DNA from: Bacteroidota bacterium | Lineage (GTDB): Bacteria > Bacteroidota > Bacteroidia > Bacteroidales > UBA7960 | Length of the DNA stretch: 64,000 nt | Direction: 5' to 3' | Assembly (NCBI GenBank): GCA_018335675.1 | Contig: JAGXRQ010000001.1 | Location: forward strand, 1-64,000 | In this document: piece by piece, positions 42,040 to 52,782 of the stretch | How positions within the stretch are numbered: position 1 is the first letter of the stretch | Layout: each line of letters begins with the position of its first letter | Program-made: the position numbers and the translations under genes | The notes under the pieces: generated by a model | The model's database searches: none | Told to the model about the DNA's origin: nothing | Seen by the model: the letters and a program-made list of their open reading frames with translations, nothing else

Positions 42040-42606
42040 ATGGAAACATGGGTAATTCTATTAATTGTTGCAGGAGTTTTCCTGCTTTTTCTAATAACAG
42101 GCTATAATAGGCTTGTTAGATTACGTAACGATGCCGATAAGGCATTTGCCACAATTGACACTATGGCGAAGAAACGTTATGATTTAATTCCAAATCTTGT
42201 TGCTACTGTGCAAAAATACATGGAGCATGAGAGAGGTACTCTTACAGAGATAACAGAACTTAGGGCTAAGGCTATGTCTGGAAACTTAAGCGACAATGAG
42301 AAAGTTGAGCTTAATAATAAGCTGGGTAGAGCAATGGGCAACATTATGATTGCTGTTGAAAATTATCCTGAATTAAAGGCAAACCAAAATTTCTTGCAGC
42401 TTCAGGGGTCGTTAAATGAAGTAGAAGAACAGCTTTCAGCTGCTCGTAGAGCATATAATGCCTCAGTTACAGACTATAATAATGCTGTTCAGATGTTCCC
42501 TTCAAATGTTTTTGCTATGATGTTTGGATTTAAAGCAAAAGCTCTTTTTGAAATATCTGAAAAAGAAAGACAAAACGTTGATGTAAAAGCGCTGTTCAAT
42601 AGCTAA
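42040..42606 (+). CDS. lemA: LemA family protein
   Basis: YNRLVRLRNDADKAFATIDTMAKKRYDLIPNLVATVQKYMEHE; SVTDYNNAVQMFPSNVFA. Confidence 0.95.
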   Translation: METWVILLIVAGVFLLFLITGYNRLVRLRNDADKAFATIDTMAKKRYDLIPNLVATVQKYMEHERGTLTEITELRAKAMSGNLSDNEKVELNNKLGRAMGNIMIAVENYPELKANQNFLQLQGSLNEVEEQLSAARRAYNASVTDYNNAVQMFPSNVFAMMFGFKAKALFEISEKERQNVDVKALFNS

Positions 42607-42615
42607 TAGTTTGCA

Positions 42616-43602
42616 ATGAAGACAATTCACGAATTTGAGAATTTTTTCAACAACAATATGTTTGACGATCTTTCTGCTCTGGAAGAAAGACGTAAAAGAA
42701 TTCTCAAATTCGCTATTTTAGCATATCTTGTAGTATTTGTAGGAGTGGCGTTGTCTTTTTTTCTTGCGTTTTTATTTTGTTTTGAAGGCAACTGCATTTT
42801 GTTTGCAATAATTGGTGGTATTGCAGCATCCATTATTATAGGTGTCGTAATTTTCTACGTGAATGGCAGAGATAAAGAATTTTACTTAGATTTTAAAGAG
42901 AAAGTTATTCATGCAGTAATAAAATTTATTAGTCCGGATTTAGAGTATAATGCTAAAAACTATATTGGTCTAGATACATTCCAAAGATCAAGAATATTTA
43001 CAAAAAGGGTTGATAGATACAGAGGTGATGATATGGTTGAAGGAAAGATTGATAAAACGCATATCTGGTTCTCTGAAGTTCATGCTGAATATAAACAAAC
43101 TACTACCGATAGCAAGGGACGAACAAAAACATCTTATCATAAAATATTCAAGGGATTATTTTTTATAGCAGATTTTAATAAACATTTCTCATCCAGTACG
43201 GTCGTAATGCCAAATTTGCTAGGCAAGAGCGGAATAGCAAGGTTTTTCAATAAGATGAGCCCAGGTCGTCACGAAAAGTTTGTAAGCCTCGAAGATCCCG
43301 ACTTCAATAAGTACTTTGTGGTTTATGGCGAAGATCAGATAGAAGCAAGGTATATTTTGTCAACATCATTAATGAAAAGGATTACCGACTTCAAGCAAAA
43401 GCACAAGAATACAATATATTTGTCTTTTGTAAATTCATTTTTGTATGTTGGAATAAGCTATTCAAAAAATCTTTTTGAACCTTCGTATTTTAAAAAGCTT
43501 ACAAGATTTGAAATTGTCAAAAACTATTTTGAAGATGTTCAACTCGCAATCAGCATTGTTGAAGAGTTAAATTTGAATACAAGAATTTGGACTAAGCAAT
43601 AG
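42616..43602 (+). CDS. DUF3137 family membrane protein
   Basis: Two TMs, then KTHIWFSEVHAEYKQTTTDSKGRTKTSYHKIFKGLFFIADFNKHF; adjacent to lemA. Confidence 0.85.
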   Translation: MKTIHEFENFFNNNMFDDLSALEERRKRILKFAILAYLVVFVGVALSFFLAFLFCFEGNCILFAIIGGIAASIIIGVVIFYVNGRDKEFYLDFKEKVIHAVIKFISPDLEYNAKNYIGLDTFQRSRIFTKRVDRYRGDDMVEGKIDKTHIWFSEVHAEYKQTTTDSKGRTKTSYHKIFKGLFFIADFNKHFSSSTVVMPNLLGKSGIARFFNKMSPGRHEKFVSLEDPDFNKYFVVYGEDQIEARYILSTSLMKRITDFKQKHKNTIYLSFVNSFLYVGISYSKNLFEPSYFKKLTRFEIVKNYFEDVQLAISIVEELNLNTRIWTKQ

Positions 43603-43603
43603 C

Positions 43604-44500
43604 TTAATGTTTTATAGGGTCAAATCCTTTCCCATAAACACCCATCACATTGGAAACAGAAATAAATGCCTCTGGGTCGATTTCTTTGATGGTTTTATAA
43701 ACATCTGAAGTTTCGTGACGTCTTACAACTACCATTAACAAACAACTTTCTTCTTTTGAATACCAGCCCTTCGATTTAAGTAAAGTTACCCCACGACCAA
43801 TGTCATTTGCAATCCTTTGTGCAATTTCTTCATGCTTGCGCGAAAAGATAAAAAGTTGCACGCTCTGCCTGTGTCCCATTAGCAGCATGTCTATTGAATA
43901 TGATGTAACCGCCATGGCAACATAACCATAAACAATAGTCTCTATGCTTTGAAATACTAAATATGATGATGTAATAATCACCACATCCAACAACAGAATA
44001 ACTCTTCCGGGGGAAATGTTTCTGTATTTATTAATAATCATTGCAATAATATCTGTTCCTCCTGTACTGCCTCCTTGTGTGAAAACAATTCCAATGCTCA
44101 CACCTGATAGAATACCTCCAATAATTGCAGACATAAACCTTTCTGAAACAATTGGCTCTGTGAAATACTGAGATAATAAAGTGAAAAAGAATGCTAATAC
44201 AATTATTGCGTAAATAGTTTTTATTCCAAATCTTAAGCCTAGGCTTTTTATGCTTATTAAAAGTAAGAATGCATTTATTATAAGAAACGTTACACCAATA
44301 GGGATGCCATTGTTGCTCGCATAAAAAATAAGTGCTGAAACTCCGGTAATGCCACCTCCAACTATTTCAGAAGGAATAAGAAATGCATTCCAAGCTAGTG
44401 CATTTATAAACAATCCAATGGTTATTATTGTATATGTTTTTAAGGTAGTTAGTACAGGATATTTAAACCTTGGCCTCTTAAGTCGCATGTTTAGCTTCAT
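43604..44500 (-). CDS. YitT family (DUF2179) membrane protein
   Basis: AWNAFLIPSEIVGGGITGVSALIFY, FTQGGSTGGTDIIAMIINKY; C-terminal DUF2179-like region. Confidence 0.93.
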   Translation of the reverse strand: MKLNMRLKRPRFKYPVLTTLKTYTIITIGLFINALAWNAFLIPSEIVGGGITGVSALIFYASNNGIPIGVTFLIINAFLLLISIKSLGLRFGIKTIYAIIVLAFFFTLLSQYFTEPIVSERFMSAIIGGILSGVSIGIVFTQGGSTGGTDIIAMIINKYRNISPGRVILLLDVVIITSSYLVFQSIETIVYGYVAMAVTSYSIDMLLMGHRQSVQLFIFSRKHEEIAQRIANDIGRGVTLLKSKGWYSKEESCLLMVVVRRHETSDVYKTIKEIDPEAFISVSNVMGVYGKGFDPIKH

Positions 44501-44637
44501 CTCTTTTTCTTATAAATTCGATGCAAAATTAATCAAAAATAAATATCGAATTCACACATTGAATTAGCAAAATTATTTTCATAACTTTGTGGGTGAAATA
44601 TGCATGTTTTTATTGCGTTTTATAAAAAATCACAGCT

Positions 44638-45264
44638 ATGAAAACAATTCTTTTTTTAATTTCTTTATTTTCATTTGCAGTTGTATCTAATGCAAATAAT
44701 GATAAACCATTGTTCGGCAATAAACCCATTGAGGAGAATAGTTTTTCTCTTAAGCCGGAATTAGGTCTTACAGTTGGAGGATCTTTTATGCAGTTTTCTC
44801 AGTATGGTTCATTGTTCAGTCAATCTATAGCCCCAAATTTATCCTGGACTCCATCCAAGAGGTTGAGAATAACTGCCGGTGCATTAGTTTCAAATTTTAA
44901 TGCCGGAACTTCATCTTTTTCAGGGTTGTCGTTTAGTTCAGCAACCTCAACCAATGGATTAAATCAGGGAAACTTTGTGAGTTCTTTATTTTATGTTGCT
45001 GGATCATTTGATTTAAACTCACGACTTACAATTAGCGGTGCCGGATATTATGACCAGAATAAAACCTCAATGTTGTTTCAAACCAACAATATGAATTTTA
45101 ATAATAATGAAATTAAAGGTATGATGTTGGGCCTTGACTATAAAATCTCTGGTAACATAAGATTTGGAGCTGAAATTAATTTTAACTCAGGCTACAATCC
45201 CTTGTCGCCTTTCAATCAAGGATATTATAATAACTCACCGTTTAGAAGACATAACGGCTGGTAA
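44638..45264 (+). CDS. Secreted protein of unknown function
   Basis: Signal peptide; beta-strand-like alternating pattern. Confidence 0.7.
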   Translation: MKTILFLISLFSFAVVSNANNDKPLFGNKPIEENSFSLKPELGLTVGGSFMQFSQYGSLFSQSIAPNLSWTPSKRLRITAGALVSNFNAGTSSFSGLSFSSATSTNGLNQGNFVSSLFYVAGSFDLNSRLTISGAGYYDQNKTSMLFQTNNMNFNNNEIKGMMLGLDYKISGNIRFGAEINFNSGYNPLSPFNQGYYNNSPFRRHNGW

Positions 45265-45275
45265 AAAGATTTCAG

Positions 45276-46688
45276 ATGGAAGTTTTTAAAATTTATGCAG
45301 GGGGTGAGTTTATTGAAACACCCCTTTCTTTATTAGTATCAAACCCATATAATGACATTGCATTTGCTCAAGCTTTTTTAGCAGATGAGAAAGTTTTACA
45401 ATTTTCTTCTGAAAAAGCTGTTGAAGCTTTTAAAAAGCTAAAAAGTATTTCTGCTTATGAAAGATACAAGTCTTTAAGCTTCATTGCATCTGAAATTTTG
45501 GCTAATGAAGAAAGGTTTGCAATGCTCATTGCGCAGGAGGCAGCCAAGCCATGGAAATATGCTTTAGCTGAAGTTCGTAGGGCAGCGCAAACATTTGTTG
45601 TTGCCTCAGAAGAATGCAAAAGGTTGCCCATGGAATACATGAGATTAGATTGGTCGGTTGAAGGAATCGGCCGCGAAGGATTAATAAAATATTTTCCTAT
45701 TGGTCCTATTGCAGGAATAAGCCCTTTTAATTTTCCTTTAAATCTTGCCGCGCATAAAATCGCTCCTGCATTAGCTGCCGGCTGCCCAATTGTGCTTAAG
45801 CCGGCATCATCTACTCCTTTGGCTACTTTAGAGCTGGCCAAAATTGTTGACAAGTCTGGCTTTCCCAAAGGAAGTATGTCTATCCTTCCAATGAACAGGT
45901 CTACGGGCGATATGCTTGTTACAAGTGATGTGTTTAAGCTTCTTACTTTTACAGGTTCTTCTGAAGTGGGTTGGAAAATGAAATCTAGAGCAGGAAAGAA
46001 AAAAGTTGTACTTGAGCTGGGTGGAAATGCAGGAACAATAATAACAGATTCTGCAGATATTTCTCATGCAGCTAAAAGATGTGTTGTTGGTGGATTCGCC
46101 TATCAGGGACAGGTTTGCATTCATGCTCAAAGGTTGTTTGTTCATAAAAGTGTTTTCGACGATTTTTGTGCGGAGTTTTTGCCTTTGGTGAAAAATTTAA
46201 AATATGGAGATCCTTTAAGTAAAGATACTGATATAACTGCAATGATAGATGAGGTAAACGCATTAAGAGTTGAGGAATGGATTAATGAAGCAGTTAGAGA
46301 TGGGGCGGAATTGCTTTGCGGTGGTAAAAGAACAGGAGCTTATGTTGAACCAACTGTAATTACCAATGTTAAGCCGGAAATGAAAGTGTCTTGTTTGGAA
46401 ATATTTGGGCCTGTTGTTACACTTCAACCTTATACTGATTTTAAAGAAGTTGTTGACCAGGTAAATAATACAAATTATGGTTTACAAGCCGGTATTTTTA
46501 CAAATAATATTAAAGAACTTGATTATGCATTCAACGAAATTGAAGCTGGTGGTGTAATTCATAATGATGTTCCTGTTTTTCGCACCGACCACATGCCTTA
46601 TGGTGGAGTGAAAGATAGTGGAATTGGCAGGGAGGGTGTTAAGTATGCCATACATGATATGCTCGAACCCAAGATTCTTGTCAGATAA
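45276..46688 (+). CDS. Aldehyde dehydrogenase family protein
   Basis: GISPFNFPLNLAAHKIAPALAAGCPIVLKPAS, FTGSSEVGWKM, LELGGNAG, FAYQGQVCIHAQR. Confidence 0.94.
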   Translation: MEVFKIYAGGEFIETPLSLLVSNPYNDIAFAQAFLADEKVLQFSSEKAVEAFKKLKSISAYERYKSLSFIASEILANEERFAMLIAQEAAKPWKYALAEVRRAAQTFVVASEECKRLPMEYMRLDWSVEGIGREGLIKYFPIGPIAGISPFNFPLNLAAHKIAPALAAGCPIVLKPASSTPLATLELAKIVDKSGFPKGSMSILPMNRSTGDMLVTSDVFKLLTFTGSSEVGWKMKSRAGKKKVVLELGGNAGTIITDSADISHAAKRCVVGGFAYQGQVCIHAQRLFVHKSVFDDFCAEFLPLVKNLKYGDPLSKDTDITAMIDEVNALRVEEWINEAVRDGAELLCGGKRTGAYVEPTVITNVKPEMKVSCLEIFGPVVTLQPYTDFKEVVDQVNNTNYGLQAGIFTNNIKELDYAFNEIEAGGVIHNDVPVFRTDHMPYGGVKDSGIGREGVKYAIHDMLEPKILVR

Positions 46689-46692
46689 AAAG

Positions 46693-47142
46693 CTACTCTC
46701 TTTTGCTTTTAAAATAGTCTTTTAAAAGCTTGGAGCATTCTTCCTTTCTAAAGCCTTTTTTAACTACAGTCTTAGGATGGAAAACACTTTGGTTATAAAT
46801 AGAAAATCCTCTTTTTTCGTCATCAGCTCCGTATACAATCTTTGATATTTGAGACCATTGCAAAGCACCCGCGCACATCAAACAAGGCTCAAGAGTTATG
46901 TATATTGTGCAATCTTTTAAGTATTTTCCGCCGAGATATTCTGAAGCTGCTGTAATAGCCTGCATCTCTGCATGGGCAGTTACATCATTTAATTTTTCAG
47001 TGAGATTGTGTGCTTTTGCAATTATTTGATTATTGCATACAATTATTGCCCCAACAGGCACTTCGTCAATTTCTAAAGCTTTTTGTGCTTCTTTTATTGC
47101 TTCGCCCATATAATAATCATCAGAGAATACTGAGAAATTCAT
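46693..47142 (-). CDS. tadA: tRNA-specific adenosine deaminase
   Basis: VTAHAEMQAI and TLEPCLMCAGAL zinc motifs. Confidence 0.93.
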   Translation of the reverse strand: MNFSVFSDDYYMGEAIKEAQKALEIDEVPVGAIIVCNNQIIAKAHNLTEKLNDVTAHAEMQAITAASEYLGGKYLKDCTIYITLEPCLMCAGALQWSQISKIVYGADDEKRGFSIYNQSVFHPKTVVKKGFRKEECSKLLKDYFKSKRE

Positions 47143-47144
47143 AA

Positions 47145-47996
47145 TCAGAGGGTTTTGATAAAATCACTTACTTTTTCCATAAGCCAGTGTGGGGTGGAAG
47201 TTGCTCCGGATATGCCAACTATCTCTCCTTCAGAAAACCATTCAGGATGTATTTCTTCCGGCCTACTAATGAAATATGCATTTGTGTTTTCTTTGCTGCA
47301 TACGTCAAATAAAACTTTTGCATTTGAAGATCTTTTTCCACCTACAAAAATAACCTTTGAATACATTCTGCAAAATTTTTGCAACCTTGGATGGCGATTT
47401 GAAACTCTCCTGCAAATAGTGTCCTTTACCGTAATATCTTTATTGGCCTGTTTAAGATAATCAACAATCTCATAAAATTTTTCAATAGACTGTGTTGTTT
47501 GACTGTAGATAGTTATCTTATCCGGAATAGAATTAATGTTAATGTCATCAATTTTTTCAACAATTAGGGCTTTGTCATCTACCTGCCCGTTTAACGCAAT
47601 CACCTCAGGATGGTCAGGTTTACCAAAAATAATTATGAACTCATTGTTGTGATATGATGTTTTGACTTTCTGTTGCAACTTTTTAATTATCGGGCAAGAA
47701 GCATCAATTATTTTGTTGCTGTTGTCAATGGCTGTTTTGTAGCTTTTTGGATGTTCTCCGTGTGCGCGAAACAATATTGTTTTGTTTTTCAGATTGCCTA
47801 ATTCTTGATGATTTATGGTTTTCATCCCTCTTTTTGAAAGACGGCTAACTTCTTCGTCGTTGTGCACAATTTCTCCCAAACAAAAAAGTTCATTGCCCTG
47901 CTCAATAGCATGCTCTGCTTTGTTAATGGCTTCCACTACTCCGAAGCAGAAGCCTGAATCCGGGTCAATTACTGTCTGAAGGTTGAGTTTTCCCAT
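47145..47996 (-). CDS. ispH: 4-hydroxy-3-methylbut-2-enyl diphosphate reductase
   Basis: DPDSGFCFGVVEAINKAE, GEIVHNDEEVSRL, FRAHGEHP, SGATSTPHWLMEKV. Confidence 0.95.
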   Translation of the reverse strand: MGKLNLQTVIDPDSGFCFGVVEAINKAEHAIEQGNELFCLGEIVHNDEEVSRLSKRGMKTINHQELGNLKNKTILFRAHGEHPKSYKTAIDNSNKIIDASCPIIKKLQQKVKTSYHNNEFIIIFGKPDHPEVIALNGQVDDKALIVEKIDDININSIPDKITIYSQTTQSIEKFYEIVDYLKQANKDITVKDTICRRVSNRHPRLQKFCRMYSKVIFVGGKRSSNAKVLFDVCSKENTNAYFISRPEEIHPEWFSEGEIVGISGATSTPHWLMEKVSDFIKTL

Positions 47997-48108
47997 AGCA
48001 TTGCAAAATTAGACTATTTTTTCTTAGTTTAAAATCCAAACAAAAACTGAGATGCGATGTTTATTTGCTTGAAGATTCTTTTTTGTTGATATTTGCAAAC
48101 TTTTTAAA

Positions 48109-48861
48109 ATGAAAAATATGTTGAGAATAATTGCTGTTGTTTTATTTGCATTTTCGTTTTCTAGTTTAAATGCGCAGGATAGGGAATTGAAATTTTATCA
48201 GGATAAAATTTACGAATCATTTATTACTGATAATATAAAAATTTGGGAAGGTGCCGTTGGTTTAATGGAGGCTTCTTACAGGAATAACCCTAGAGAGGAA
48301 CTTTTGTATAATATCGTTCTTGCAAATTATGGACTTATTGGGTATCATTTGGGTTTTGATAATTCTAAACAGGGAAGATATTATTTAGATAGAGCATATC
48401 CATTTCTTGAGGAACTTTTTAAGAATCCTAAGTATGAAGCTGAAGCTTGGGCATTTCAGGCTGCATTTTATGGTTATGAAATGTCGCTAAATAGGCTAAA
48501 GGGAGTTACTCTGGGAACCAGAAGTTATGCTGCAGCAGACAAAGCAGTAGCAGCAAATCCAAAATATGCAAGGGCGTGGGTTGAAAAAGGTAATTTGAGC
48601 TTTTATACTCCTTCAATTTTTGGTGGTTCAAAAAAAGAAGCAGCAGAGCATTATGCGAAAGCTATTAAGATTTATGAAGTGAATATGCCGTACAGCCATC
48701 GCTGGTTGTATCTAAATACATTGATTTCGCTTGCAAAATCATATGAATATACTTCAAGAGTGCAAGATGCAATAATAGTTATGGATAAAGTTTTAAAATT
48801 CGAACCTAATTTTAAATGGGCAAAAGAAGATTATTTGCCAAATCTTGAAAAGAAAAATTAA
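48109..48861 (+). CDS. Exported TPR-like protein of unknown function
   Basis: Signal peptide MKNMLRIIAVVLFAFSFSSLNAQ; helical repeats. Confidence 0.75.
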   Translation: MKNMLRIIAVVLFAFSFSSLNAQDRELKFYQDKIYESFITDNIKIWEGAVGLMEASYRNNPREELLYNIVLANYGLIGYHLGFDNSKQGRYYLDRAYPFLEELFKNPKYEAEAWAFQAAFYGYEMSLNRLKGVTLGTRSYAAADKAVAANPKYARAWVEKGNLSFYTPSIFGGSKKEAAEHYAKAIKIYEVNMPYSHRWLYLNTLISLAKSYEYTSRVQDAIIVMDKVLKFEPNFKWAKEDYLPNLEKKN

Positions 48862-48869
48862 TTATTCAA

Positions 48870-49436
48870 CTAGCTTCTTATAAAAGCTTTTACTTTACTA
48901 TTTGCTTCATTTATTGCTTCTTCAAGAACGTTGTTAATAATTCTAACGTCAAACTTGTCTGCAAATCCTAATTCATATTCAGCCTTGTCTATCCTTTTCT
49001 GCAAAGTTTCTAAAGTTTCAGTTTGTCTGTTTTCTAATCTTCTTTTCAACTCTTCAATAGATGGAGGCTTTATGAAAATAGATAATGCTTCTTGTGGGTA
49101 TTGTTCCTTTATATTTAAACCTCCAATTACATCTACATCAAAAACTACGTGATGCCCTTTATCCCAAATCCTTTCTAACTCAGATTTCAAGGTGCCGTAA
49201 TAACTACCCGGGTATACTTCCTCCCATTCCACAAATTGTTCTTCTTTAATTTTTTGGCGAAATTCTTCTGCAGATATAAAGTAATAATCTTTGCCGTTTA
49301 TCTCAGTTGGACGCATTGGTCTTGAGCAAGCAGATACTGAAAACTCTAATTCAGGAATTTTTTTTAGCAACTCTTTTACAATGCTTGTTTTGCCTGCACC
49401 TGATGGAGCCGAAAAAATTATCAATTTGCCTTTCAT
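48870..49436 (-). CDS. gmk: Guanylate kinase
   Basis: LIIFSAPSGAGKTSIVKELL, ACSRPMRPTEINGKDYYFIS. Confidence 0.96.
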   Translation of the reverse strand: MKGKLIIFSAPSGAGKTSIVKELLKKIPELEFSVSACSRPMRPTEINGKDYYFISAEEFRQKIKEEQFVEWEEVYPGSYYGTLKSELERIWDKGHHVVFDVDVIGGLNIKEQYPQEALSIFIKPPSIEELKRRLENRQTETLETLQKRIDKAEYELGFADKFDVRIINNVLEEAINEANSKVKAFIRS

Positions 49437-49438
49437 CT

Positions 49439-50314
49439 TTATATTAGGTTCATTAATTGTTCTTTTATTTTTTCCAATTCATCTTTCATCTGAACTACTA
49501 TTTTCTGCATTTCTGCATGTTGAGCCTTGCTGCCAATAGTGTTTATTTCTCTGCCTATTTCTTGCGAAATGAATCCTAGCTTTTTGCCGCTGCTTTCTTC
49601 AGTTTTTATTGTCTCTGTAAAGTATTGCAGATGTTTTCCTAGTCTAACTTTTTCTTCGTTTATGTCAAGTTTCTCAAAATAATAAATCAGCTCTTGTTCA
49701 AACCTATTTGTGTCCAACTGCCCTTTCTCAGCGATACTTGATAGTGCTGAGGTCATTTTCAGCTTTAATTGGTCTATCCTTTCACCTTCATGTTTTGGAA
49801 TTTCATCAAGCAGATTTTTAATGCTTTGAATATTGTTGTTAATATCTTTTTTAAGATGCTCCCCTTCCGATTTTCTAAATTCTATAAGATTAGCGATAGC
49901 CTCGTTAATGCAGTTTTCAAATATCTCCCATTGCGCAGATCCGAAATCTTCTGTTGAAGAAGTAACTACGTCAGGCATTTTCATAACAGTATTTATTACT
50001 GCTTCACCAACATTAACGTCAAGCTCATCTGCAATGCTCTTTATTGCTTTATAATATTGTTTAAAAAGCGCTTTATTAATCGATAATCCACTTTGAACGT
50101 CAGTGTTTTCATAAGTAACTATAAATTCAATTTTGCCTCTAATAAGCTTTTCTGAAAGTAAATTTCTAATCTGATTTTCTTTCTCTCTAACAATTTGTGG
50201 CATTTTAAGAAACAAATCAAGAGACTTACTGTTTAATGCTTTTATTTCAATGTTAAAAGCTTTGCCATTTATTTGACATGTGCTTTTGCCATAACCGGTC
50301 ATTGATGTTGCCAT
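49439..50314 (-). CDS. YicC family endoribonuclease-like protein
   Basis: SMTGYGKS N-terminus; GKKLGFISQEIGREINTIGSKA C-terminus. Confidence 0.95.
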   Translation of the reverse strand: MATSMTGYGKSTCQINGKAFNIEIKALNSKSLDLFLKMPQIVREKENQIRNLLSEKLIRGKIEFIVTYENTDVQSGLSINKALFKQYYKAIKSIADELDVNVGEAVINTVMKMPDVVTSSTEDFGSAQWEIFENCINEAIANLIEFRKSEGEHLKKDINNNIQSIKNLLDEIPKHEGERIDQLKLKMTSALSSIAEKGQLDTNRFEQELIYYFEKLDINEEKVRLGKHLQYFTETIKTEESSGKKLGFISQEIGREINTIGSKAQHAEMQKIVVQMKDELEKIKEQLMNLI

Positions 50315-50485
50315 GTTGCTTTTTTTTACAAATATAGGTTTTTATAATAAAGGAATAAATAAATGACCGTTGTACTTCACGGTTAATAATTTTTGCCTTT
50401 TTATATTCCTATAAAAACATATAGTCTTTTTATTTGTTCTTACATATTTAAAAATAAATTATATTTGAAAAAATATTTGGTTTAA

Positions 50486-52393
50486 ATGGATATTCCCAGT
50501 AGTTTATTGAATGATTATAGATTGCTTTTCCAAGCAGTGGAGCAAAGTGCCAACTCAATTGTTATCACAGATAAGCTATCCAAAATTCTATTTGTTAATA
50601 AAAAATTTCTCGAAATTACCGGTTATTCAAGTGAGGAAGTAATCGGCAAAAATTCTAATACCCTAAAATCAGGGAAGCAAGATAAGGTATTTTATAAGGA
50701 GCTTTGGGATACTATATCAGCAGGCAAGCAATGGCAAGGAGAATTTCATAACAAGAAAAAAGATGGAGATTTTTTTTGGGAATATGCAACAATATCTCCT
50801 GTGATTAATGAAAAAGGAGAAATTACAAACTACATTGCAATTAAAGAAGACATCACCAAGAGAAAAGAGGCAGAAGAAGCTTTGGAGATGGCAAGGCAAG
50901 AAATTATGAAAACCTATAAGGCTAAGCTAGAGTTCTTGTCTGTTATGAGTCATGAAATTAGAACGCCTTTAAATGCAATTATTGGTGTTTCTAATTTGTT
51001 GATGTATGAAGGGGTTAATTCTGAGCAGAAGGAAAACCTTGAAGTTTTAAACTTTTCTACCGATAATCTTTTGCACCTAATTGATGATATTCTTGATTAT
51101 TCTAAGTTCGAATCAGGTAAGCTGGAGTTGGAAAATATTCCATTTAGTCTGAAAAATAGTATTTTAAAAATTGTAGAAGTTTGGAAGCCAAAAGCCTCAG
51201 AAAAAGAGTTAGCCCTATTAACGAGTTTTGAGGGGCTAGAAAATGTTAATATTTTGGGAGATCCAAATAGGTTGGCGCAAGTACTTAATAATCTCATATC
51301 TAATGCAATAAAATTTACCGAAAGAGGCGAAATTACTATTGGCTATAATGCTAAAAAAATTGGAGTTAATGAAGCCGCTATTGATTTGTATGTTAAGGAC
51401 TCCGGTGTCGGAATTAAAAAAGAAAAACAGAATGAGCTGTTTAACCCGTTTTCTCAAGGCGGTGTTGATATTGCAAGAAAGTTTGGTGGAAGTGGATTAG
51501 GTTTGGCAATTGTGAAAAAGATTGTTGATCTTCATAAAGGAAAAATTGAAGTTCAGTCGGAAGTCGGTATTGGAACCAAAATTATAGTCAGCTTTATCAG
51601 AAAGCTAAGCATTGAAAACGCATATGATATATTTGAAAAAAAGGAAACAGCTGAAGTAAGTCTCATTGGATTAAAAGTTTTGCTTATAGAAGATAATCTT
51701 ATGAATATTATGCTTGCCAGAAAGTGGTTGAAAAAGTGGGGCGCAAATGTGAGAATTGCAGAAACTGACGAAATTGCTATGAACTTAATTGATAATGTTC
51801 CTTTTGATGTTGCCCTGGTAGATCTTAATATGCCGGACTCAGACGGATATAAACTCGCACAATACACTAGAAATAAAGAAAATAAAAATAAGAATGTCCC
51901 TATGATTGCTCTTACAGCATCTGTAGATCAGGGGCTAAGGGAGAAAGTAATAGCAAGCGGAATGAATGACTTGGTTATCAAGCCATTTAATCCGCAAAAA
52001 CTTTTAAATGCTATATACACTCAGTGTGAATATTTAATTAAAGAAAACATTGAAAGGGAAGACGAAATTATTGAAGAAGAATTGATGGTTGACATTTCTG
52101 ATGGAAAGAAACAAGAAAGAGATGATAAAGATGCTATAAAATTAATTCTTGAAAAATGGCCAACAACACCTAAGAGTAAATTTAACTCAGAAGAAGTTGC
52201 AATAATTAAAGACTTTCTGTTGAAAAATAATATGAATGAGGAGCATAGCATCTTTACAGAATGGGTAAGATTGTCGGAAAGTATAAAAGACAACAGCGGT
52301 GATATTTTTCTTTCTTCTTTAAAGAAAGAAAACCTTGACTCAATTCTAAAGGTGATGAAACAGAAATATTGGAGTGTTGTTATGAGAGGTTAG
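50486..52393 (+). CDS. PAS-domain hybrid histidine kinase with receiver
   Basis: PAS/PAC; FLSVMSHEIRTPLNAIIG H-box; HATPase GSGLGLAIVKKIV; receiver VALVDLNMPDSDGYKLA. Confidence 0.95.
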   Translation: MDIPSSLLNDYRLLFQAVEQSANSIVITDKLSKILFVNKKFLEITGYSSEEVIGKNSNTLKSGKQDKVFYKELWDTISAGKQWQGEFHNKKKDGDFFWEYATISPVINEKGEITNYIAIKEDITKRKEAEEALEMARQEIMKTYKAKLEFLSVMSHEIRTPLNAIIGVSNLLMYEGVNSEQKENLEVLNFSTDNLLHLIDDILDYSKFESGKLELENIPFSLKNSILKIVEVWKPKASEKELALLTSFEGLENVNILGDPNRLAQVLNNLISNAIKFTERGEITIGYNAKKIGVNEAAIDLYVKDSGVGIKKEKQNELFNPFSQGGVDIARKFGGSGLGLAIVKKIVDLHKGKIEVQSEVGIGTKIIVSFIRKLSIENAYDIFEKKETAEVSLIGLKVLLIEDNLMNIMLARKWLKKWGANVRIAETDEIAMNLIDNVPFDVALVDLNMPDSDGYKLAQYTRNKENKNKNVPMIALTASVDQGLREKVIASGMNDLVIKPFNPQKLLNAIYTQCEYLIKENIEREDEIIEEELMVDISDGKKQERDDKDAIKLILEKWPTTPKSKFNSEEVAIIKDFLLKNNMNEEHSIFTEWVRLSESIKDNSGDIFLSSLKKENLDSILKVMKQKYWSVVMRG

Positions 52394-52776
52394 AATTGAT
52401 TTAATCTCTCTAGCTCATTCTTCAGTTGTGTAATGGCAAGATAGCTGATTTTTTCAATTCTCTCAATTAGTCCGGGCATTGCATCTATATTAACTTCTTT
52501 AGATGCAGATTGCTCAAGAGTTTCCAATTCTTCAGCAATTGATTTAATTCCCATAAATCCAATCTGAGGCTTATACTTATGCGTTATTTCTCTTAGTGCT
52601 TTCCAATTTTTATTTGAATGTTGAAGTTTTATTTCTTCTAAAGATAAAGGAGCGTTTTCTATAAAGAAAAGTATCATGTTTTTTTTAAAATCCAAATCAT
52701 CATCGCTCAGTTCATCAAGATATTCAAAGTCATATAATAATTTGTTTTCAGGGTCAGAGTGGCGTAATTGTGTCAT
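52390..52776 (-). CDS. Hpt-domain phosphotransfer protein
   Basis: NWKALREITHKYKPQIGFMGIKSIAEELETLEQ: Hpt-like helix with phospho-acceptor His. Confidence 0.85.
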   Translation of the reverse strand: MTQLRHSDPENKLLYDFEYLDELSDDDLDFKKNMILFFIENAPLSLEEIKLQHSNKNWKALREITHKYKPQIGFMGIKSIAEELETLEQSASKEVNIDAMPGLIERIEKISYLAITQLKNELERLNQF

Positions 52777-52782
52777 GGTAGT

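Noticed and set aside
42040-43602. lemA plus DUF3137 pair as novel
   Set aside because: This pairing is a recurrent arrangement, not new.
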